This document shows positions 6,381 to 12,211 of a stretch of 12,211 nt of DNA, in pieces. The notes below the pieces were generated by a model. The model was given only the letters and a program-made list of their open reading frames with translations, was not told where the DNA came from and did no database searches. This DNA is from Candidatus Parcubacteria bacterium (lineage in GTDB: Bacteria > Patescibacteriota > Minisyncoccia > Minisyncoccales > JAUWXI01): contig JAUWXI010000009.1 in the NCBI GenBank assembly GCA_030616435.1, forward strand, positions 1-12,211, in the 5' to 3' direction. Position numbers and translations under genes: made by a program. Every line of letters starts with the position of its first letter. Position 1 is the stretch's first letter.

Positions 6381-9300
6381 AGACAGGAGAATCTACATCA
6401 GTAAGAATAAAATTAGCATCACCAAAGGAGATTTTGGGTTGGTCTCATGGTGAAGTTGCAAAACCTGAAACCATAAATTACAGGACCCAAAAACCAGAAA
6501 AAGATGGCCTTTTTTGTGAAAGGATTTTTGGTCCGACAAAAGACTATCAGTGTTATTGTGGAAAGTATAAAGGTATAAGATACAAAGAGGTTGTTTGTGA
6601 TAGATGTGGAGTAGAAGTTACCACTTCTTCTGTCAGAAGAGAGCGAATGGGACATATTACTTTGGCTTGTCCTGTTGGCCATATTTGGTTTTTAAGAGGA
6701 GTGCCTTCTGCTATAGGTAGGTTTTTAAATCTTTCTAGAAGAGATGTTGAAAGAGTTATCTATTTTGCAGGCTACATTGTCACTAATATTTTGAAAAAGG
6801 AAAAGGAAAAGGTTTTAAGAAAGATTGAAAAAGAATACAAAACAAAAGCTAAAGTTCAAAAGTCAAAAATCAAAGACAAGAAGGAGTTAGAGAGGGAGTT
6901 GGAGAAATTAAAGGAGGTTAGAGATTTGATCAAGAAAGAACTTTTGGAAATTAGACCTTTACGAGTGATTTCAGAAATAGAATATCAAAGATTGGCTTTA
7001 AAATATGGACAGGTTTTTACAGCCGGGACCGGAGCTGAAACAATAAGGAAAATTTTAGAAAAGATTGATTTGGAAAAGGAAATTAAGAATTTGACAAAGG
7101 AATTGAAAACAGCTCCTGAAACCAAGAAAAAGAGAATTAGGGCAAGATTGAGCCTTTTTAAGAATATGGAAAGACAAAAGATCAGACCTGAATGGACATG
7201 CCTGACTGTCTTGCCGGTTTTACCTCCTGACTTGAGACCCTTGGTTAAGCTTGATGGAGGACGCTTTGCTTCCTCAGATTTAAATGATCTTTATCGAAGG
7301 GTGATAAACAGAAACAATAGATTAAAATACCTTCTTGAGATTCGGGCTCCTGAAGTTATTATCAGAAATGAAAAAAGGATACTTCAGGAAGCTGTTGATG
7401 CCTTGTTTGACAATGAAATGAGGACTGGAACAACAGTGAGGGCAACGACAGGAGAAAGAAGGTTATTAAAGTCCTTGGCGGCAATGTTAAAAGGTAAAAA
7501 AGGGCGCTTTAGAGGAAACCTCTTAGGAAAGAGAGTTGATTATTCTGGAAGGTCGGTGATTGTTGTGGGACCTGAATTAAAACTCAATCAGGTAGGACTT
7601 CCAAAAGAAATGGCTTTGGAATTATTTAAACCATTTGTCATAAGAAGGATTTTGGAGAAAGAATTAGCCTATCATGTAAGAGGAGCTTCAAGATTGATTG
7701 AAAGGCAGAGCGATGAGATCTGGGCTCTTTTAGAAGAGGAAGTAAAAGGTAAATTGGTGTTGTTGAACAGGGCCCCAACCTTACACAGATTAGGAATCCA
7801 GGCCTTTTATCCGGTTTTAATTGAGGGGGAAGCAATTAGGGTTCATCCCATGGTTTGTGAAGCCTTTAATGCTGACTTTGACGGAGATCAAATGGCTGTT
7901 TATTTACCTTTATCAAGAGCTGCTCAAAAAGAGGCCCGAGATTCTATGCTCTCTTTAAAGAATCTTTTGAAACCTGCTACTGGAAAGCCCATGGTTTCTT
8001 TGAGTCAGGATATAGTTTTGGGAATTTATTGGATGACCCAGATTATTCCTGGAGCTCGAGGAGAAGGACACTATTTCTCAGATTTTAAGGAAGCAATTTT
8101 AGCTCAAGAGTTTGGGGCCATTGATTTAAGAGCAAAGATTAAAGTACCAGAAATCACTACCGGTAAAAAACAACCTAAATCTGCTTTTTTCGAGACTTCT
8201 GCTGGGAGAATAATCTTTAATCAAGCCTTACCAGAAGGTTTTCCTTTTGTGAATAAAAAACTGGGCATGAAGAAATTAAAGAGGGTTGTGGCAGAGCTTG
8301 TTGAGAATTATACACCAGAGATAGTCTGGCCAACTCTGGATGAGATCAAGAATCTGGGATTTGAATATTCAACAAAGTCGGGCATTACTTGGGGCATGGA
8401 TGATTTGAGGGTTCCAGAAGAAAAGGGGGAAATAATAGCTATAGGAGAAAAAGAGGTTGAAAAGATAAACTTTCATTATGAAAAAGGCCTTCTTTCATCA
8501 GAGGAGAGAAGGGCAAAAGTGATTGAGGTCTGGCATCAAGCTAAGGCAAAGATAGAAAAGTTGGTGCCTAAGATTCTTTCTCCTTCAGGTTCCATTTTTA
8601 CAATAATAGACTCTGGAGCCAGGGGCTCTTGGTCCCAGCCTGTCCAGATGGCTGGAATGAAAGGGTTGGTTGTCAACCCTGCCGGAAGAGTTATGGAGTT
8701 GCCGGTAAAGAGTTGTTTTAAAGAAGGATTGAATAGCTTAGAGTACTTTATTTCAACTCATGGAGCAAGAAAGGGATTGGTTGATACAGCCTTAAGGACA
8801 GCTTCTGCTGGATACTTAACCAGAAGACTTGTTGATGTGGCCCATGGAGTTATCATTTTAGAGGAAGATTGTAAAGATAAGGAGGGAATAACCATTTTCA
8901 GAAAAGATGCAGATAAAATTGACCAAGATTTTTCTCTCAAAATAGTGGGGAGAATAACCTTAGAAGATATTAGAAGCCAGGCATCAGCCAAAAGTTCCAA
9001 AAAAGGAAAAATTATAGTTAAAAAAGGAGAGATTATTGATTGGAAAGCAGCTGGTAAAATAATAAAAGAGGGGGTTAAAAAGGTACAGGTTCGTTCTCCT
9101 TTGAGTTGTAAGTTAAAGAGAGGAATTTGTCAAAAGTGCTATGCCTGGAGTTTGGCCTCGAATAAGACTGTAGAAGTGGGGGAGGCAGTTGGTATCATTG
9201 CTGCTCAGGCAATCGGGGAACCTGGAACCCAGCTTACTTTAAAAACCTTTCATGTGGGAGGAGTAGCCGGGGAAGCTGATATTACTTCAGGCCTTCCCCG

Positions 9301-10009
9301 GGTGGAGGAGGTATTTGAGATTAGGTCACCTAAAGGAAAAGCTGTTATTTCCAAGACAAAAGGAGTTGTAAAATTAGTTGATGAAAAAGAAAGGGAAATC
9401 GAGATAAAGGTTTTAGAAAAGAAAAGTAAGAACAAGAAAAAGGCAAAGCAAAAAGAAGTTATTATCTACAAGATTCCTGCCAAAAGGGGAATTCTTGTTG
9501 AAGAGGGTCAAAAAGTTGAACCAGGAGATAAGCTTTGTGAGGGAAATGTAGATCTAAGAGAACTTTTTAAGGTTGCCGGAGTAGAAGCTACAAAAGGGCA
9601 TATTATAAATGAAATTCAAAAAATTTATGCCTCCCAGGGAGCTGTTATCCATGATAAACACATTGAGGTGATAGTAAAACAGATGTTTTCACGAATAAAA
9701 ATCAGAAAATCTGGAGACAGCCTTTTTTCTCCTGGGGAAATTATAGAGGAGCCAAAGTTTTTGGAAGAAAATGAAAAACTGAAAAAGAAAAAGAAAAAGC
9801 AAGCTGAAGGTGTTCCTGTTTTACTGGGAATTACAAAAGTTGCCTTGACCACAGAGTCTTTCTTGTCAGCAGCTTCTTTTGAACAGACCTCCAGGGTTCT
9901 GATTGAAGCTGCCCTTGAAGGAAAAGAAGATAAATTGAGAGGCTTAAAAGAAAATGTTATTATAGGTAATCTAATTCCTGTGGGAACAGGATTTAGAAAA
10001 CATGGCTAA
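6377..10009 (+). CDS. rpoC: DNA-directed RNA polymerase subunit beta'
   Basis: This 1210-residue subunit carries the catalytic magnesium site. In order: an N-terminal zinc site with C59, C61, C74 and C77 (spacing identical to E. coli C70/C72/C85/C88); a lysine-rich insert at 157-168 from the shared repeat; 'NRAPTLHRLGIQAF'; the catalytic 'NADFDGDQM' at 498-506 (Asp500, 502, 504 bind Mg); the bridge helix near 746-762 ('SGARGSWSQPVQMAGMKG') with an unexpected Pro755; the following 'FISTHGARKGLVDTALRTA' segment; a second zinc site with C832, C911, C918 and C921; and the trigger-loop and jaw area 'GEPGTQLTLKTFHVGGVAGEADITSGLPRVEEVFE'. The proteobacterial SI3 insertion is absent. It ends with 'GITKVALTTESFLSAASFEQT' and 'GNLIPVGTGF'. 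Further lysine-rich loops occur at 1015-1026 and 1136-1141. It overlaps rpoB by 4 bases and ftsK by 8, so all three are probably one transcription unit. Confidence 0.98.
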   Translation: MKTGESTSVRIKLASPKEILGWSHGEVAKPETINYRTQKPEKDGLFCERIFGPTKDYQCYCGKYKGIRYKEVVCDRCGVEVTTSSVRRERMGHITLACPVGHIWFLRGVPSAIGRFLNLSRRDVERVIYFAGYIVTNILKKEKEKVLRKIEKEYKTKAKVQKSKIKDKKELERELEKLKEVRDLIKKELLEIRPLRVISEIEYQRLALKYGQVFTAGTGAETIRKILEKIDLEKEIKNLTKELKTAPETKKKRIRARLSLFKNMERQKIRPEWTCLTVLPVLPPDLRPLVKLDGGRFASSDLNDLYRRVINRNNRLKYLLEIRAPEVIIRNEKRILQEAVDALFDNEMRTGTTVRATTGERRLLKSLAAMLKGKKGRFRGNLLGKRVDYSGRSVIVVGPELKLNQVGLPKEMALELFKPFVIRRILEKELAYHVRGASRLIERQSDEIWALLEEEVKGKLVLLNRAPTLHRLGIQAFYPVLIEGEAIRVHPMVCEAFNADFDGDQMAVYLPLSRAAQKEARDSMLSLKNLLKPATGKPMVSLSQDIVLGIYWMTQIIPGARGEGHYFSDFKEAILAQEFGAIDLRAKIKVPEITTGKKQPKSAFFETSAGRIIFNQALPEGFPFVNKKLGMKKLKRVVAELVENYTPEIVWPTLDEIKNLGFEYSTKSGITWGMDDLRVPEEKGEIIAIGEKEVEKINFHYEKGLLSSEERRAKVIEVWHQAKAKIEKLVPKILSPSGSIFTIIDSGARGSWSQPVQMAGMKGLVVNPAGRVMELPVKSCFKEGLNSLEYFISTHGARKGLVDTALRTASAGYLTRRLVDVAHGVIILEEDCKDKEGITIFRKDADKIDQDFSLKIVGRITLEDIRSQASAKSSKKGKIIVKKGEIIDWKAAGKIIKEGVKKVQVRSPLSCKLKRGICQKCYAWSLASNKTVEVGEAVGIIAAQAIGEPGTQLTLKTFHVGGVAGEADITSGLPRVEEVFEIRSPKGKAVISKTKGVVKLVDEKEREIEIKVLEKKSKNKKKAKQKEVIIYKIPAKRGILVEEGQKVEPGDKLCEGNVDLRELFKVAGVEATKGHIINEIQKIYASQGAVIHDKHIEVIVKQMFSRIKIRKSGDSLFSPGEIIEEPKFLEENEKLKKKKKKQAEGVPVLLGITKVALTTESFLSAASFEQTSRVLIEAALEGKEDKLRGLKENVIIGNLIPVGTGFRKHG
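6845..6874 (+). repeat. Copy 2 of the 30-base repeat inserted in frame in rpoC
   Basis: This segment is the partner of 4023-4052 (26 of 30 identical, 15-base identical core). It encodes 'KAKVQKSKIK' at RpoC residues 157-166. The reading frame is the same as in rpoB: codons AAA-GyT-AAA-kyT-CAA-AAG-TCA-AAA-ATy-AAA. It lies in a charged helical stretch of the N-terminal clamp region, downstream of the zinc ribbon, where beta' length varies among bacteria. Confidence 0.6.
9988..9991 (+). promoter_or_regulatory. Weak Shine-Dalgarno for ftsK inside rpoC
   Basis: AGGA at 9988-9991 lies 10 bases before the ftsK ATG (10002), within the last codons of rpoC. It supports the choice of this ATG. Coupling to rpoC translation may matter more than this short match. 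Confidence 0.4.
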
Positions 10010-12059
10010 TAAGAGAAAGAGAAGAGAAAAAAAGAAGAGAATTATTCTACCAAAAGATCTTGAGAGGAAAGTTTTTGGGATTTTAATTTTTCTGGTGGGA
10101 GTAATTTTTATCTTGAGCTTTTTTGAGGAGGCAGGAAAGGGAGGTCAAGTTATTAAAAGTAGCTTAACCTTTCTTTTAGGAAGGGCAGCTATTTTAGTTC
10201 CTTTAGCTTTCTTTTTTTATCCCTTTCTTTTTTTAAAAAGAAAGAAGCTAATAAGGTTCGATGATTTTACAATTGCCTTAGCTTTTTTGAGTTTTATCAT
10301 TTTAGTTTCAGGATTATTTGTTATCTTGGATTTACAAGAGAAAGGCGAGATAGATGGAGGTAAATTAGGATATTTTATAGTCTTTTTACCCTTAAGACTT
10401 TTTGGTTCTCTGGCAACTCAAATAATATTTTCCACCCTGATTTTTATTGATATTTTAATCTTTTCTCAAATTATCAAAAGTCTTTTACCTGAGAGAGAAG
10501 AGATACCAGAACCTGAAAGATTATTAAAGAGGCCAGAGCCTGTTTTTAAGCCCACCCCTATTAAAAGACTAAAGAAGAGACTGGAAAGAGAGAGGGGGGT
10601 GCCCGTTGAGATTGAAAAACCCATTACAAAACCTATTTCTTTGGAATACAAAAGCCCGCCTCTCAATTTACTGGAAACAGACAAAGGAGGACCAACAGCA
10701 GGAGATATAAGGGGAAATTCAGAAATTATAAAGCAGACTTTGGAAAACTTTGGGATTGGGGTCAGGATGGGGAAGATAAATGTAGGGCCTACAGTGGCCC
10801 AATACACCTTAGCCCCTGCTCCAGGGATAAAACTTTCAAGGATTACCGCTCTAGGCAACAACTTAGCTTTAGCTTTAGCTGCTCATCCCATCAGGATTGA
10901 GGCTCCAATTCCCGGAAAGTCTTTGGTGGGAATTGAAGTTCCAAACAAAAAAAGAGCCTTTATTAGGCTGCGAAGCTTGATTGGAGATCCTCAATTTCAA
11001 GATTCTCCTTCTCCTTTGACTTTTGTCTTAGGAAGGGATGTTTCAGGAAAGAGCATTTTTGCTGATTTAACGGGGATGCCTCATTTGTTAGTGGCTGGAA
11101 GTACAGGTGCGGGAAAAACCGTTTGCTTAAATTCCATAATTATGAGCTTTCTCTATCAAAACTCGCCCAAAACCTTACGTTTCATTTTGGTAGATCCAAA
11201 GAGGGTGGAGTTTACAGGTTACAATGGCCTGCCCCATTTGCTTTGTGACGTTGTTTATAGTGCTGAAAGAACGGTTGGGGTCTTGAGTTGGTTGATAGAC
11301 GAGATGGAAAGACGCTTTGATCTTTTATCAAAAACAGGAGCTAAAGACATAGCAGCCTACAATACTCTTTTGAGTAAAAGAAAGGATTTTGAAGATTCAA
11401 TTATTCCCTATATTATTCTGGTAATTGATGAGTTGGCAGATCTTATGGCAGCGAGAGGAAGAGAGGTTGAGGCAGGAATTGTAAGGTTAGCTCAGATGTC
11501 AAGAGCTGTGGGTATTCACCTTGTTATTGCCACCCAGAGGCCTTCGGTTGAGGTTTTAACAGGTCTAATAAAGGCTAATATTACTTCAAGGATTAGCTTT
11601 CAGGTAGCTTCTCAAGTTGATGCAAGGACTATCTTGGATATGGCTGGGGCAGAAAAGCTTTTGGGATTGGGAGATATGCTTTTTATTTCTTCTGAGGTCT
11701 CAAAACCAAAAAGGATTCAGGGAGTTTTTGTTTCAGCAGAAGAGATTGAAAGAGTGGCCAAATGGATAAAGAAAGAGCAGGGAGAACTAGAAGAAGATGA
11801 GTTGAAATTGGAGATAGAACAGAAAATTGAAAAAAGAAGAGAAGAAATCTTTTATTCAGGCTATGATCCCCTTTTTGAAAAGGCAAAAAAGATTGTCATT
11901 CAGTATAAAAAGGGTTCTGCTTCTTTACTTCAAAGGAAGCTGAGCATAGGTTATGCCAGGGCAGCCAGATTAATAGATTTGTTGGAAAAAGAAGGTATTG
12001 TAGGTCCACCAGACGGCTCAAAAGCCAGAGAAGTTTACATTGATGAAGAAAATTTTTAA
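10002..12059 (+). CDS. ftsK: DNA translocase FtsK/SpoIIIE
   Basis: FtsK anchors in the membrane at the division site and pumps chromosomal DNA, helping resolve and segregate chromosome ends before septum closure. The 685-residue protein begins with a basic segment, then about four membrane segments (near 24-40, 54-78, 88-109 and 123-158). A short charged, Pro-rich linker (163-220) follows. The motor has an alpha domain around 235-320 ('VGPTVAQYTLAPAPGIKLSR'), Walker A 'AGSTGAGKT' at 365-373, 'DPKRVEFTGYNGLPHLL' at 398-414, Walker B 'ILVIDE' at 472-477 and 'TQRPS' at 511-515. A charged, probably coiled segment spans 588-617. The C-terminal winged-helix gamma domain (622-685, 'GSASLLQRKLSIGYARAARLIDLLE') recognises orienting sequences in characterised FtsK proteins. 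The linker is far shorter than in E. coli and the size is closer to SpoIIIE. The start overlaps rpoC by 8 bases, so it is probably co-transcribed with RNA polymerase genes. Confidence 0.96.
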   Translation: MANKRKRREKKKRIILPKDLERKVFGILIFLVGVIFILSFFEEAGKGGQVIKSSLTFLLGRAAILVPLAFFFYPFLFLKRKKLIRFDDFTIALAFLSFIILVSGLFVILDLQEKGEIDGGKLGYFIVFLPLRLFGSLATQIIFSTLIFIDILIFSQIIKSLLPEREEIPEPERLLKRPEPVFKPTPIKRLKKRLERERGVPVEIEKPITKPISLEYKSPPLNLLETDKGGPTAGDIRGNSEIIKQTLENFGIGVRMGKINVGPTVAQYTLAPAPGIKLSRITALGNNLALALAAHPIRIEAPIPGKSLVGIEVPNKKRAFIRLRSLIGDPQFQDSPSPLTFVLGRDVSGKSIFADLTGMPHLLVAGSTGAGKTVCLNSIIMSFLYQNSPKTLRFILVDPKRVEFTGYNGLPHLLCDVVYSAERTVGVLSWLIDEMERRFDLLSKTGAKDIAAYNTLLSKRKDFEDSIIPYIILVIDELADLMAARGREVEAGIVRLAQMSRAVGIHLVIATQRPSVEVLTGLIKANITSRISFQVASQVDARTILDMAGAEKLLGLGDMLFISSEVSKPKRIQGVFVSAEEIERVAKWIKKEQGELEEDELKLEIEQKIEKRREEIFYSGYDPLFEKAKKIVIQYKKGSASLLQRKLSIGYARAARLIDLLEKEGIVGPPDGSKAREVYIDEENF

Positions 12060-12079
12060 AAATGTGATATCATATTTTT
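12058..12079. promoter_or_regulatory. 22-base near-perfect palindrome abutting the recA start
   Basis: The sequence AAAAATGTGAT/ATCATATTTTT is self-complementary at 10 of 11 paired positions, the exception being a G/T pair. It starts within the ftsK stop codon and ends one base before the recA ATG. Such symmetry fits an operator for a dimeric repressor or, in RNA, a weak AU-rich hairpin that would cover the start region of recA. It resembles neither the proteobacterial (CTGT-N8-ACAG) nor the Gram-positive (GAAC-N4-GTTC) LexA box. No convincing separate recA promoter is seen: TTTACA at 12034-12039 has only a poor -10 partner (TAAAAA). Confidence 0.4.
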
Positions 12080-12211
12080 ATGGAAAAGAAAAAAGAAAAA
12101 AAGGAACTTGAGGAAACGGTTGATGAGATAAGACAGAGATTTGGGGAAGGAGCAATAATGAAATTAAAGGAGATAAGACCTGTTGATGTTGATGTGATTC
12201 CAACTGGTTCT
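12080..12211 (+). CDS. recA: Recombinase RecA, N-terminal part (cut by window end)
   Basis: RecA coats single-stranded DNA and drives strand exchange in recombination and repair, and in many bacteria triggers LexA cleavage. Only 44 codons are visible. They read a lysine-rich start, then 'VDEIRQRFGEGAIMKL' and 'VDVIPTGS', which match the conserved RecA N-terminal helix ('xxQFGKGSIMxL') and the lead into 'IPTGSLxLD'. The Walker A motif lies beyond the window. The ATG at 12080 is chosen because the family start lies here and the codons upstream do not continue it. There is no Shine-Dalgarno: the ATG follows an A/T-rich palindrome directly. The gap to ftsK is 20 bases, so co-transcription with rpoB-rpoC-ftsK is possible. 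Confidence 0.93.
   Translation, partial: MEKKKEKKELEETVDEIRQRFGEGAIMKLKEIRPVDVDVIPTGS

Noticed and set aside
10466..10861. 131-codon reverse-strand open frame inside ftsK
   Set aside because: It lies antisense to well-conserved FtsK coding sequence, and its product has no recognisable domain. The same applies to the other reverse frames under rpoB and rpoC.
12034..12079. Classical LexA/SOS box and strong own promoter for recA
   Set aside because: Neither CTGT-N8-ACAG nor GAAC-N4-GTTC is present, and the -35-like TTTACA has only a poor -10 partner.
1..12211. Mobile elements, CRISPR arrays, tRNA or rRNA genes, integration sites
   Set aside because: No transposase, terminal inverted repeats, regularly spaced repeats or cloverleaf candidates were seen. 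The window is almost entirely filled by the listed genes.

Overview
The window looks like a piece of a small, AT-rich bacterial chromosome, most likely from the Patescibacteria (candidate phyla radiation, Parcubacteria-like). This is inferred from the style of the proteins: a histidine-free O-antigen-ligase-like membrane protein fused to TPRs, a surface protein ending in the phrase 'GITLYDEETGAPYC', compact RNA polymerase subunits without the large proteobacterial insertions, and tight gene packing. The order rpoB-rpoC-ftsK-recA is also unusual. All genes lie on the + strand. The standard code fits: rpoB ends at a TGA embedded in the ATGA overlap with rpoC, and no gene needs TGA read as an amino acid. 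No lineage was confirmed by a search.

Layout: bases 1-614 hold the 3' end of a gene for a probable surface protein with a long, purely acidic tail. A candidate sigma70-type promoter (617-645) then precedes a 771-residue membrane protein with an O-antigen-ligase-like domain and C-terminal TPRs (664-2979). Immediately after its stop is a strong promoter (TTGACA, 17-base spacer, TAAAAT; 2983-3011). It opens a leader of about 165 bases containing a terminator-like hairpin (3106-3134), followed by rpoB (3183-6380), rpoC (6377-10009, 4-base overlap) and ftsK (10002-12059, 8-base overlap). A 20-base gap, spanned by a near-perfect 22-base palindrome, separates ftsK from the start of recA (12080, cut by the window edge).

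How the genes fit together: beta and beta' form the catalytic core of RNA polymerase, and the overlap suggests coupled translation. FtsK (chromosome translocation at division) appears to ride on the same transcript, and RecA (recombination and repair) follows. The usual rplJ-rplL genes are absent in front of rpoB, so whatever autoregulation this operon has would have to act on the rpoB leader itself.

The most noteworthy signals are: a possible attenuator in the rpoB leader; the same 30-base repeat inserted in the same reading frame in both rpoB and rpoC; a palindrome abutting the recA start codon; non-consensus residues in the rifampicin pocket; and a 147-residue stretch without a single basic residue in the first protein. 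Nothing in the window looks like a mobile element, CRISPR array, tRNA or rRNA.
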